NCBI GenBank assembly: GCA_015058875.1
Contig: SVBN01000002.1
Location: 28,016 to 92,015 of the forward strand
Reading direction: 5' to 3'
Length of the DNA: 64,000 nt
Origin: Erysipelotrichaceae bacterium
GTDB lineage: Bacteria; Bacillota_I; Bacilli_A; Erysipelotrichales; Erysipelotrichaceae
In this document: in pieces, positions 41,463 through 50,271 of the stretch
How positions within the stretch are numbered: position 1 is the first letter of the stretch
Layout of the letters: every line of letters starts with the position of its first letter
The notes under the pieces: model-generated
What the model saw: only the letters and a program-made list of their open reading frames with translations
Told to the model about the DNA's origin: nothing
The model's database searches: none
Translations under genes and position numbers: made by a program

Positions 41463-42671
41463 ATGAAAGAAAAGAATGAGACATCAAAGCTGCGGATCCT
41501 TTTCATCTCGCAGCACTATGCGCCGGAGCCGTTTCCCGCGGAAACATTATGCCGGGGACTGGCAATGGATCATGAAGTTCATGTTCTGACCGGTGTTCCG
41601 AACTACCCGGAAGGAGAGATCTATCCCGGATACGAGCATGGGGAAAAGCGGAAGGAGCTCCTGGATGATATTCCCGTTGAACGGGTGTTTACCGTTCCCC
41701 GCAGGAAAAGCCTGCTGTTCCGCGTGCTCAATTACTACAGCTTTGCGCTGAGTTCCTGTCTGCATGCAATGCGGATGAACGGGGAATATGACTGTGTGCT
41801 TGTCTATCAGTCGTCGCCGGTCATGATGGCATATGCCGGCATATTATACGCGTGGAAACACGGGATACCGCTGATCCTGTACTGTGCGGATCTGTGGCCG
41901 CTTTCCCTGAAGGCCGGAGGCATCCCGGAACATTCCCTGATCTGGAAACATTACCGGAATGTATCCGCACGGGTTTACCGCAGTGCTCACAGGATCCTGA
42001 TTACTTCGGAGGGATTCAGGCAATACCTGAGGGATGAATTCGGAATCCCGGAGGAAAGAATCCGTCTGGTGCCGCAGTGCGGGGGAAATGAAGAGATACA
42101 TCCTGCGGTACATGAAACGATGAATCTGCTGTACGCCGGCAATATCGGCATGGCGCAGAATACCGGAATGATCGCGGATTGTGCAGAAGAAGTGCAGCGG
42201 CTCGGGATCAGTGACCACGGCAGGAAGATCTGCTTTCAGATCGTCGGAAGCGGCAGCTGTGCATCACAGCTGGAACAGCGGAAAAAAGCGTCGGGATTAG
42301 CGGACATGCATCTGTATGGAAGGATCTCCGGAAAAGATCTTGTCCCGTTTCTGGAACATGCGGATGCGGGTATAGTGACGCTCAGCAGTGACAATGAGAT
42401 TGCGGATGTAATTCCGGCAAAATACCAGACATGTCTTTCCGCAGGCCTTCCGATGCTGGCAAACGACGGGACCGCTGCCGCACATCTGATGTCAATTCAG
42501 AAAACGGGGATCAGGGCTTCCGGACTGAGCGACTGCCTGCTCTGGTATCTGAATGAAGACAGGAAACGGATGGCGGAAACCTGCCGGCGTGTCTGTCAGA
42601 GTACATATTCGCTGTCGAAAATGACAGGCGCAGTCACGGAAGAACTGAGATCTGCGCTGGAGGAAATATGA
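41463..42671 (+). CDS. Family 4 glycosyltransferase (WbuB-like)
   Basis: 402-residue GT-B enzyme. The N-terminal ILFISQHYAPEPFPAETLCR with HVLTGVPNYPEGEIYPGY is characteristic of the WbuB/WcaI group, which includes L-fucosamine transferases. The donor side has IRLVPQCGGNEE, NLLYAGNIGMAQN, ICFQIVGSGSC and VIPAKYQTCLSAGLPMLAN. First gene of a seven-gene operon in which every junction from here to capF except licD-capE overlaps. The presence of capE/capF supports an L-FucNAc donor, but this is inference. GGAGGATGA precedes the ATG. Confidence 0.87.
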   Translation: MKEKNETSKLRILFISQHYAPEPFPAETLCRGLAMDHEVHVLTGVPNYPEGEIYPGYEHGEKRKELLDDIPVERVFTVPRRKSLLFRVLNYYSFALSSCLHAMRMNGEYDCVLVYQSSPVMMAYAGILYAWKHGIPLILYCADLWPLSLKAGGIPEHSLIWKHYRNVSARVYRSAHRILITSEGFRQYLRDEFGIPEERIRLVPQCGGNEEIHPAVHETMNLLYAGNIGMAQNTGMIADCAEEVQRLGISDHGRKICFQIVGSGSCASQLEQRKKASGLADMHLYGRISGKDLVPFLEHADAGIVTLSSDNEIADVIPAKYQTCLSAGLPMLANDGTAAAHLMSIQKTGIRASGLSDCLLWYLNEDRKRMAETCRRVCQSTYSLSKMTGAVTEELRSALEEI

Positions 42672-43732
42672 CGGTGCTGTGTCTGGTATTTCTTCTGGAA
42701 ATGAGCGCCTTCGATCCATGGAAAACAGGCATATTCCGCTGGCTGTGCCTGGGCGTGATGATGCTTTATTATCTGGACAGTGTTCTGAAAACAGACGGCA
42801 ATACGCATGTGCCTTCCTGTTTTGCGCTTCTGCTTATCCCGATGAGTGTCCAGTGTCTGCAGGATCCCGTTTCCGCACCGACGGCACTGGTCCGGAATAT
42901 GTCGTTTCTGATTTTCATCTTTGTGCTGGCAAACCTTCTGGAAAGAGAAAGCCGCGCGGAAACAGAAGCGTGCATGTTCCGCTTTGCGAAGCTGTTTATA
43001 TGGACGGTGCTGACCGGGAATCTGATCTTTTTCCAAAGATACTCCGGAAATCATGACTGGATCGGGATGACGGCAAACCGGAATATGACGGTATCGGTTC
43101 TGATGAGTGCGGCAGGTCTAAGCAGAGCATTTACTTCCCGGAAGTACAGGATTGCGGAAGCCTCGGCGGTATTGCTGGCATGGCGGACAGGATCCCGGAT
43201 GGCGGCTGTCATGACGGCTCTGCTGTACGGCAGAAGGATTCTGAATCATCTCTGCATATCTGTTCCTCTGCTTGCCGGTTTCTTTATGGAAAAAGAGAAA
43301 ATCGTACCGCTTCGGCGCCTGTTTGCCTCCTCACAATCGCTGAAACGTGATACATGGAAGATCGGTCTGGATCTGTTTGCGGAAAATCCGTTGCTGGGAT
43401 GCGGCAGCGGCAGTGCCTGGTATTACACCTTTGCGGAGAATGCCGGAGGATGGGGCAGGGGCATGCATAATTCCTGGCTGGTGATATTAAGTGAAACCGG
43501 AATCCTCGGAGCATTGTTCTATCTTGCTTTCTTCGCTGTTTCCACCGGCCACATCCGCTCGGGCGTGTACGGCACGGACCCGCGTCTGTTTCAGGCCTGC
43601 ACTGCCGTATTGGTGATGCTTGGGGTCAACGGTCTGTCGGAAAGCTTTCTGTTTTCGGCCGGGAATGTGATGTCGCTTCCGTTCTGGATGAGCTTTCTGT
43701 TTCTGGAAAAGATGGGCAGGGCACAGGCATGA
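42668..43732 (+). CDS. Wzy-like O-antigen polymerase/ligase family membrane protein
   Basis: 354-residue protein with about ten hydrophobic segments. The long loop between late helices contains NPLLGCGSGSAWYYTF and the GRGMHNSWLVILSETGILGA segment, the His-containing signature of the O-antigen ligase/Wzy_C superfamily. It probably joins polyprenyl-linked repeat units at the outer face of the membrane. It is the only polymerase candidate in the operon. ATGA overlaps on both sides. Confidence 0.82.
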   Translation: MTVLCLVFLLEMSAFDPWKTGIFRWLCLGVMMLYYLDSVLKTDGNTHVPSCFALLLIPMSVQCLQDPVSAPTALVRNMSFLIFIFVLANLLERESRAETEACMFRFAKLFIWTVLTGNLIFFQRYSGNHDWIGMTANRNMTVSVLMSAAGLSRAFTSRKYRIAEASAVLLAWRTGSRMAAVMTALLYGRRILNHLCISVPLLAGFFMEKEKIVPLRRLFASSQSLKRDTWKIGLDLFAENPLLGCGSGSAWYYTFAENAGGWGRGMHNSWLVILSETGILGALFYLAFFAVSTGHIRSGVYGTDPRLFQACTAVLVMLGVNGLSESFLFSAGNVMSLPFWMSFLFLEKMGRAQA

Positions 43733-44793
43733 AGGTCGTGTTTCTTGCGCATTCCCCGGCACCGTACCGGGTGGAATTCTGGAATCAGCTCGGACAGTAC
43801 TGCGATCTGAGCGTCGTTTATGAACATCTGCCCCAGGATCTTTTACACCGCGCACCGGAATGGTTCAGTGTCCGGGCGGAAACATACCGGGAATATCTGT
43901 ATGAGCATCAGACCTTCCGCATGCTTGCGGAGTCTGCCGCATACGATATTGCGGTTGTCTGCGGCTACAGCAGTATTCCCGCATGGGATGCATTGAACCG
44001 GTTCAGGAAACGGAAAGAGACGGCTGTGCTGATCAGCGCGGACGGAGGCATGATGACAGGATGGGAACATCCTGCAAAGCGCTGGGCAAAGTCAGTCATC
44101 CTGCCGCTGGCGGACGGATATCTTGTGCCCGGGGATGTGACGGAACAGTATCTTTCCCGTTATCTGCAGGAGAAGAAACCGTTTTACCATTATCCCTTTA
44201 CTTCGCTGAAAGAAGCAGATCTGAAATATGACATCAGCCGCGAAACGGCAAGAGCTTATTTTGATATGCATCATCCGGTCATTATCAGCTCTGCGGGGCA
44301 GATGATACGGCGCAAAGGATTTGATGTGCTGAGGGAAGCGTGCAGCGATCTGCCGGAGGATACTGCCGTATATCTTGCCGGAGGTCCGAGGCCCGACTGG
44401 CTGGAAGAGCATCCCCGCTTTTTCTATCCGGGATTTCTGGATCCGCTGAAGATGAAGTGCCTGATGAAGGCGTCCGATCTGTTTGTATTTCCGGTCAGAT
44501 ATGATACCTGGGGACTGGCGCTTTCGGAGGCAATGGCTTACGGACTGCCGGTGATCTCGAGCGATCGCTGTACTGCCGGCGTGCAGCTGATCAGGGATCA
44601 TGAAAACGGCGTACTGGTAAAAACCGGGAATGTGCAGGCACTGCATGATGCTGTTCATGAATTCCTGAAGCACCGCATTGCATGGAAACAATACGGCCGG
44701 CAGGCGGAAAAGGATCTTCAAAACAGAACGGTTGAGCAGATGGTTCAGGCACATCTGGAGGCTTTCCGGGATATCCGGAGGCGCCGGAAATGA
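43729..44793 (+). CDS. Family 4 glycosyltransferase
   Basis: 354-residue GT-B glycosyltransferase. The N-terminus is KVVFLAHSPAPYRVEFWNQL. The donor-binding half has VIISSAGQMIRRKGFDVLRE and, near residue 255, FVFPVRYDTWGLALSEAMAY with GLPVISSDRC (ExxxxxxE-type motif). The start lies inside the stop of the polymerase gene. It should add one sugar of the repeat unit; sugar unknown. Confidence 0.87.
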   Translation: MKVVFLAHSPAPYRVEFWNQLGQYCDLSVVYEHLPQDLLHRAPEWFSVRAETYREYLYEHQTFRMLAESAAYDIAVVCGYSSIPAWDALNRFRKRKETAVLISADGGMMTGWEHPAKRWAKSVILPLADGYLVPGDVTEQYLSRYLQEKKPFYHYPFTSLKEADLKYDISRETARAYFDMHHPVIISSAGQMIRRKGFDVLREACSDLPEDTAVYLAGGPRPDWLEEHPRFFYPGFLDPLKMKCLMKASDLFVFPVRYDTWGLALSEAMAYGLPVISSDRCTAGVQLIRDHENGVLVKTGNVQALHDAVHEFLKHRIAWKQYGRQAEKDLQNRTVEQMVQAHLEAFRDIRRRRK

Positions 44794-46157
44794 AGCACAG
44801 GAGAATCCGGGCACTGGCTGCGGAAATTATCCGGAGAGGGATAGAGATGATCCTGCCGATGATTACCGCGGGACTGATTGCCGCAAAACTCGGACCGGCT
44901 TCACAGGGCAGACTTTCCGCTGCAGTGACGATGGTTTCGTATTTTGTGATTATCTGCCAGGCGGGGATCCGGGAACTCGGCATCTGCATTGCGGCATCGG
45001 ATTGTCAGACAAAAGAACAGAAGCTTTCCGGTCTGCTGGGATTTCAGATATGTTCCGCACTGGTTTCCGCCGTGCTGTATCTGTCTGTGATTTCCTTCCG
45101 CAGAGAACATGTATATCTGATCCAGACAGTCCGGTTTCTTGCCTGCGCATTGAATGTGTCATGGCTGGCGGAAGGCATGGAAGAATTCGGGATCAACGCC
45201 TTCGGCTGCCTCGTGCAGCGGCTGTTCTGCTGTATCTTTGCCCTGTGTCTGTCAGGGCTCGGAAGAAATCTTCTGAATGCCTGGGCACTGGTGACTGCCT
45301 GCGGGGAAGTGCTGAGACAGCTGGCAGTGCATGTCTCTCTGAAGCGGAAAGGCATCTGCATTTCACCGGTGTTTTCAGATATTGCCTGCTGGCTGCACGA
45401 TACGATGCGTTTTGCCGGCCCGCTTCTGGCAATGCATGTGTTTTCCATGGCGGACCGCACATTTCTGGTGATGCTTGCCGTACCGGAGGAGGGCGGATAT
45501 TATGCCTGCGCGGACCGGATGGTGCATATTCCGTTCGGTCTGATCTCCGGAACTGCGGCAGTGCTTCTGCCGGAAATGATCCGGTCATCCGATGACGCGG
45601 AACTGTTTCACCGGAACATGGAACTGGCGCTCAGGGCGTGCCTGGAGCTGGGGGCTGTTTTATGCGGAGCGGTCATACTGATAGCGGAAGATGTGATCCG
45701 GCTGCTGTACGGAAGTGCATATCTGCCTGCCTGCGGCGTGATTCTTCTGCTCTGTCCGCTGTGTATTCTGAAGGCTTATACCGTCTGTTTCCGGAATCTG
45801 TATCTGATTCCCAAAGGCATGCAGGCATACGATCTGAAGACAATCTGTATTGCCATGGCAGTCAATGCGTCATGCGATCTGATTCTGGTGCCGCGGCTCG
45901 GTGCTGCAGGGGCTGCGGCCGGTACTGTCCTTTCTGAGCTGACGCTGGCGCTTCTGTACCCCAGGTGTACGGGATTGCGTTTTGGCAGAAGAACCTGCCT
46001 GATGATCTGTGTCTGTCCGGCTGCCGGGATATTGCTGAAAAGCATGAGTATCTTTGCCGGATTGAGCATCTACATTCTGTTTTCTCTTGCAATGCTGTAC
46101 GGCAGTCCTGCCGTCCGCAGTCTTGTGATTCCGGAGGTTCGTGATGGAACTGAATGA
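44790..46157 (+). CDS. Oligosaccharide flippase (Wzx/MATE-like)
   Basis: 455-residue membrane protein with 12-14 hydrophobic segments, of the MOP superfamily polysaccharide branch. The start IRRGIEMILPMITAGLIAAK with LGPASQGRLSAAVTMVSYF is typical of Wzx proteins. YYACADRMVHIPFGLISGTA and VILLLCPLCILKAYTVCFRN also fit. It should flip the undecaprenyl-linked repeat unit across the membrane before polymerisation. Coupled to the GT4 gene by ATGA and overlapping licD by 14 bases. Confidence 0.85.
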   Translation: MKHRRIRALAAEIIRRGIEMILPMITAGLIAAKLGPASQGRLSAAVTMVSYFVIICQAGIRELGICIAASDCQTKEQKLSGLLGFQICSALVSAVLYLSVISFRREHVYLIQTVRFLACALNVSWLAEGMEEFGINAFGCLVQRLFCCIFALCLSGLGRNLLNAWALVTACGEVLRQLAVHVSLKRKGICISPVFSDIACWLHDTMRFAGPLLAMHVFSMADRTFLVMLAVPEEGGYYACADRMVHIPFGLISGTAAVLLPEMIRSSDDAELFHRNMELALRACLELGAVLCGAVILIAEDVIRLLYGSAYLPACGVILLLCPLCILKAYTVCFRNLYLIPKGMQAYDLKTICIAMAVNASCDLILVPRLGAAGAAAGTVLSELTLALLYPRCTGLRFGRRTCLMICVCPAAGILLKSMSIFAGLSIYILFSLAMLYGSPAVRSLVIPEVRDGTE

Positions 46158-46959
46158 AATGCAGAGGAAAATGCTGAAGGAGCGTCAGCTGAAGCTTCTG
46201 GAAGAATTCATTGCCTTCTGTGAGAAGCACGGGATGGAGTACTGGATGATCGGCGGGAGTCTGCTCGGTGCAGTACGCCATCGGGGGATGATTCCGTGGG
46301 ATGATGATATCGATGTATGCATGCCCAGGAAGGATTATGACAGGCTGGTCAGCCGTGCGGATCAGCTGGGGAAAAACAGATTCCTGCAGTGTTTTGAAAC
46401 GGAGCCGGAAAGCGGGATGCTGTTTGCAAAGCTGATGGATACCGGCACGGTATACGTGGAAACATCAAGAAGGAAAATGAACATACATCACTGCGTCTTC
46501 ATTGACATCTTCCCGCTGGACGATTATCCGCAAGGGCTGATCAGCCGGACACTGCGGACTCTCAGAGATCTCTTTGTGAAACTGCGTCTGCGCTGTCTGT
46601 ACACTCCTGCGCCTGAGAGACAGCTCCTGCGCGCCATGGCAGTCCGTCATCTGTGTGAACTGTCAAAGCTGCTGCATTCCGATGTCACAGAAATGTGTCT
46701 GCGGCACAGGGCATATCTGCGGCAGCCCTGCTGCTCGGAATATATGTATCTGTTTGCGGGAGCCTACGGCAGGAAGGATGTTTACCGGCGGGAATGGTTT
46801 GCCGGGACACTGACAGTGCGGTATGAACATCTCACGGTCCGGATCCCGGCAGGATATGATGCGCTTTTGAAGCAGGTGTACGGGGAGTATATGAAGTATC
46901 CTGCGGAATGCATGAGAAAAGGGCATCATGATGCACAGGAGTTCCGGATCAATGCATAA
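46144..46959 (+). CDS. LicD family phosphotransferase
   Basis: 271-residue protein. The LicD signature WMIGGSLLGAVRHRGMIPWD with DDDIDVCMPRKDYDRL (about residues 36-70) supplies the metal-binding acidic cluster, and HHCVFIDIFPLDDYP follows. LicD proteins transfer phosphocholine or a related phosphodiester group to surface sugars. No choline uptake or CDP-choline genes are visible in the window, so the transferred group is uncertain. The ATG at 46144 is 6 bases after GGAGG; the GTG just before it is too close. Confidence 0.87.
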   Translation: MELNEMQRKMLKERQLKLLEEFIAFCEKHGMEYWMIGGSLLGAVRHRGMIPWDDDIDVCMPRKDYDRLVSRADQLGKNRFLQCFETEPESGMLFAKLMDTGTVYVETSRRKMNIHHCVFIDIFPLDDYPQGLISRTLRTLRDLFVKLRLRCLYTPAPERQLLRAMAVRHLCELSKLLHSDVTEMCLRHRAYLRQPCCSEYMYLFAGAYGRKDVYRREWFAGTLTVRYEHLTVRIPAGYDALLKQVYGEYMKYPAECMRKGHHDAQEFRINA

Positions 46960-47026
46960 AAAGCATGGCAAAGCAAAACAGTTTCGATTACAATCAATAC
47001 GTAATCATTTTCAGGAGGATAACAAT

Positions 47027-48073
47027 ATGTCTTCATTCAGCAATGCAACACTGATGATTACCGGAGGCACGGGATCATTCGGAAATACGGTATTAAAGCA
47101 TTTCCTGGAAACGGATATCGGTGAGATCCGCATCTTTTCCAGAGATGAAAAGAAACAGGATGACATGCGCCATGAACTGCAGGCGAAGCATCCCGAATAT
47201 GCAAATAAAGTGAAGTTCTATATCGGCGATGTGCGCAATCCCCAGTCGATTGCGGACGCGATGCCGGGCGTGGACTATATCTTCCATGCGGCTGCTTTAA
47301 AGCAGGTGCCGAGCTGTGAATTCTTCCCGATGGAAGCGGTTCGGACCAATGTGGAAGGCACGGACAATATGCTGCATGCGGCGATCAACGCCGGCGTCAA
47401 AAGAGTGGTCTGCCTCTCCACGGATAAGGCGGCTTACCCGATCAACGCAATGGGCATCTCCAAGGCAATGATGGAACATGTCATCTACGCCAATGCAAGA
47501 AATGCGGCGGAGCGCGGCGGCACGGTCATCTGCTGCACAAGATACGGCAATGTCATGTGCTCGAGAGGGTCCGTCATTCCGCTGTTCATCGATCAGATCA
47601 AGGCGGGGAATCCGATTACGATCACGGATCCGAACATGACAAGATTCCTGATGAATCTGGATGAAGCGGTGGATCTGGTCAAGTTTGCATTTGAACATGC
47701 CAATCCGGGAGACCTGTTCATCCAGAAGGCTGACGCAAGCACAATCGGCGATCTGGCAAAGGCAGTGCAGCAGCTGTTCGGTGATACCGGTACAAGAATC
47801 ATCGGAACAAGACACGGTGAGAAGCTGTATGAAACACTGATGACAAGTGAAGAAAGACTCAGAAGTGAGGATATGGGCAACTACTTCCGGGTTGCGGCCG
47901 ACAGCCGTGATCTGAACTACGACAAGTTTGTCGTACAGGGACAGGTTCATACCCAGGCGGATGAATCCTACACCAGTCATAACACCAACCTGCTGGATGT
48001 GGAAGGAACCGTGAAGAAGATCCTGACCACGGAATATGTGCAGGAACAGCTGAAGAACTGGGAGAAGAAGTGA
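47027..48073 (+). CDS. capE: UDP-GlcNAc 4,6-dehydratase/5-epimerase (CapE/FnlA/WbjB type)
   Basis: 348-residue extended SDR. The NAD motif is ITGGTGSFGNTVLKHFLETD, followed by IRIFSRDEKKQDDMRHELQ, which is typical of the FlaA1/CapE group. The active-site segment STDKAAYPINAMGISKAMME has Met where most SDRs have the catalytic Tyr, as described for this group. AALKQVPSCEFFPMEAVRTN is also diagnostic. It begins conversion of UDP-GlcNAc toward UDP-L-FucNAc. AGGAGG precedes ATG 47027; an upstream in-frame ATG at 46928 lies inside licD without a site. It shares a base with the capF start. Confidence 0.9.
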   Translation: MSSFSNATLMITGGTGSFGNTVLKHFLETDIGEIRIFSRDEKKQDDMRHELQAKHPEYANKVKFYIGDVRNPQSIADAMPGVDYIFHAAALKQVPSCEFFPMEAVRTNVEGTDNMLHAAINAGVKRVVCLSTDKAAYPINAMGISKAMMEHVIYANARNAAERGGTVICCTRYGNVMCSRGSVIPLFIDQIKAGNPITITDPNMTRFLMNLDEAVDLVKFAFEHANPGDLFIQKADASTIGDLAKAVQQLFGDTGTRIIGTRHGEKLYETLMTSEERLRSEDMGNYFRVAADSRDLNYDKFVVQGQVHTQADESYTSHNTNLLDVEGTVKKILTTEYVQEQLKNWEKK

Positions 48074-49275
48074 TGAAAATCCTGGTGACAGGCGCAAAGG
48101 GCTTTGTCGGAAAGAATCTCTGCGCGGAACTGGAGAACCTGCGCAGCGGAAAGAACCGGACCAGACCGGATCTGAAGATCGATGAGATCTTTGCGTATGA
48201 TATCGACTCTTCCTCAGAGGATCTGGAAAGGTATTGTCAGGAAGCGGATTTCGTATTCCATCTGGCCGGCGTCAACCGCCCGAAGGATCCGGAAGAATTC
48301 ATGAAGGGAAACTTCGGCTTCTCGAGTGTGCTTCTTGATACATTGAAGAAATACGGAAACAGATGCGGCGTGATGCTGTCGAGCTCCACCCAGGCATCCC
48401 TTGCCGGACGCTTTGCGGGATCTGTTTACGGGGAAAGCAAGCTTGCCGGAGAGAATCTGTTTTTCTCCTATGCCGAAGAGACAGGCGCACCGGTCTATGT
48501 ATACCGCTTCCCGAACCTTTTCGGTAAATGGTGCCGTCCGAATTACAACAGCGCCGTTGCGACGTTCTGCAATAATATCGCGAATGATCTGCCGATCACG
48601 GTCAATGATCCTTCGGTGGAGCTGGAACTGCTCTATATCGATGATCTGGTATGCGAGATGCTGGATCTGCTGGAAGGGAAAGAACACCATTGTGAATTTG
48701 AAGGTGCGGATGCGGTGGCGGATGAAAACGGCAGGTACTGTTTTGCACCGGTAACACATCATGTTACATTGGGTGAGATTGTGGAACTGCTGAAACAGTT
48801 CAGCGCCCAGCCGAAAACACTGATTGTGCCTGAGATTCCTGAGGGATCGTTTGCGAAGAAGCTGTACAGCACCTATCTGTCCTATCTGCCTGCAGAGAAG
48901 ACAATCTTCGATCTGAAGACCAATGCGGAAGAGCGGGGCAGCTTTACGGAACTGCTGAAGACAGTCAGCGGCGGACAGTTCTCGGTGAATATTTCAAAGC
49001 CGGGAATCACGAAGGGACAGCACTGGCATCATACGAAGTGGGAATTCTTCATTGTCGTCAAGGGTCATGCGCTGATTCAGGAGCGCAAGATCGGTGAAAA
49101 TGAAGTGCGGGAATATGAAGTCAGCGGCGATCATATCCAGGCGGTGATGATGCTGCCGGGGTATACGCATAACATTATCAATCTCTCGGACAGCGAAGAA
49201 CTGATCACCCTGATGTGGGCAAATGAATGCTTTGATCCCGGTCATCCGGATACCTTCTTTGAACCCGTGAAATGA
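48073..49275 (+). CDS. capF: CapF-type bifunctional reductase/cupin (UDP-L-FucNAc pathway)
   Basis: 400-residue two-domain protein. The N-terminal SDR domain runs to about residue 275, with KILVTGAKGFVGKNLCAELE, VFHLAGVNRPKDPEEF and YGESKLAGENLFF (YxxxK). The C-terminal cupin domain (about 285-400) contains KPGITKGQHWHHTKWEFFIV with the metal histidines, then the GYTHNIINLSD segment. This fusion is specific to CapF/WbjC/FnlB. CapE and CapF need a 2-epimerase (CapG/WbjD) to reach UDP-L-FucNAc, and no such gene follows. Terminator directly after the stop. Confidence 0.9.
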   Translation: MKILVTGAKGFVGKNLCAELENLRSGKNRTRPDLKIDEIFAYDIDSSSEDLERYCQEADFVFHLAGVNRPKDPEEFMKGNFGFSSVLLDTLKKYGNRCGVMLSSSTQASLAGRFAGSVYGESKLAGENLFFSYAEETGAPVYVYRFPNLFGKWCRPNYNSAVATFCNNIANDLPITVNDPSVELELLYIDDLVCEMLDLLEGKEHHCEFEGADAVADENGRYCFAPVTHHVTLGEIVELLKQFSAQPKTLIVPEIPEGSFAKKLYSTYLSYLPAEKTIFDLKTNAEERGSFTELLKTVSGGQFSVNISKPGITKGQHWHHTKWEFFIVVKGHALIQERKIGENEVREYEVSGDHIQAVMMLPGYTHNIINLSDSEELITLMWANECFDPGHPDTFFEPVK

Positions 49276-49280
49276 ATCCG

Positions 49281-49306
49281 AAGTGCTCTGAATCAGGGCA
49301 CTTTTT
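49281..49306 (+). terminator. Terminator of the polysaccharide operon
   Basis: AAGTGCTCTG / CAGGGCACTT stem (one G-T pair) followed by T residues that run into the next promoter. Confidence 0.8.
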
Positions 49307-49314
49307 GCTAGAAT
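49306..49314 (+). promoter_or_regulatory. Extended -10 promoter, leaderless lipoprotein gene
   Basis: TGC-TAGAAT, hexamer 49309-49314, then six bases and ATG at 49321 at the predicted +1. It directly abuts the preceding terminator. Confidence 0.55.
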
Positions 49315-49320
49315 GTTCAT

Positions 49321-50271
49321 ATGATGAATAAAAGAAGAATACTGGCAGGAATACTGGGAGGTCTGATGTTTCTGACTGCTTGCAATAAAGACTACACGCT
49401 GGATGACGCAAAGAAATACAGCCGGACCAGATTGGGCATTTACTGGCCGAAGCTGATCAGTGAGGAACAGCTGGATGAGGATACGGTATGGACCTTTCAG
49501 GAACGCAATCCGAGAGGTCTTCAGTATCACATTGTGGAAGATCACTATACCACCGGAATTGATTCGGCTTCCTGGGAAGCATCCCGGATGTATTCCGATT
49601 ATGACGGAATGATCACGGCGCATTATATTGATGATTATCAGAATCTGCATGCTCAGGAAGCTGTTTACGGTCAGGATGAGAATGGAATCTTCCGTGATCC
49701 GGAACTGAAATATGTTTTTCATAACCGCGATGAACTGGAAGATGCTCTCAGGGATGCCGGGAAGTTTGTGAAATATGTCCGGAAGAAGAACGGCAGATTT
49801 TATACATCGAAAACATATTATGACATCAGTGCCTGCATGGAATTTGAGGGCCCGTACAATTATTCCGAAAAGTACAATGCAGGCAGTGCTGATCCGGAGG
49901 AAGCGGCGATGGATTTTCTCTCCTTTGCGCTTGCATATTATGATGAAGAGCAGCTGTCGTATTATTCCGCTTCAGAGATCCGCACATGCATGGAATCAGA
50001 GGATGCACGGATCTGCCTGAAAAAGGGCGATCAATGGGTGAAGACGGATACCGTTACGCTCCGCGGAAATACGCTTGTGTTTCCCAAAGCGCTGTATCAT
50101 CTGCTGAAAGAAGAAGGAATCGCCGTGCAGGGGACGCCGGACAGCTATACGTTTACCGGGAAAGACGGAGTGACATACGGGCTGTATGAAGGCAATGCAT
50201 ATATCTATTTCAGCGAGCTGAAAGCAATGCTCGGCTGTGATGTGCAGGGAGAATGGAATGTTTCGGAGTGA
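49321..50271 (+). CDS. Hypothetical lipoprotein
   Basis: 316-residue exported lipoprotein. The signal is NKRRILAGILGGLMFLTAC with lipobox LTAC at Cys 21. The mature part is Tyr/Asp/Glu-rich with no family I recognise. Features are YSRTRLGIYWPKLISEEQL, a region with many Tyr-Asp pairs (MYSDYDGMITAHYIDDYQN), and a C-terminal beta-rich YTFTGKDGVTYGLYEG. Starts at 49321 or 49324 (ATGATG); neither has a ribosome site. It overlaps the next gene by 14 bases, so the two are expressed together. Confidence 0.7.
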   Translation: MMNKRRILAGILGGLMFLTACNKDYTLDDAKKYSRTRLGIYWPKLISEEQLDEDTVWTFQERNPRGLQYHIVEDHYTTGIDSASWEASRMYSDYDGMITAHYIDDYQNLHAQEAVYGQDENGIFRDPELKYVFHNRDELEDALRDAGKFVKYVRKKNGRFYTSKTYYDISACMEFEGPYNYSEKYNAGSADPEEAAMDFLSFALAYYDEEQLSYYSASEIRTCMESEDARICLKKGDQWVKTDTVTLRGNTLVFPKALYHLLKEEGIAVQGTPDSYTFTGKDGVTYGLYEGNAYIYFSELKAMLGCDVQGEWNVSE

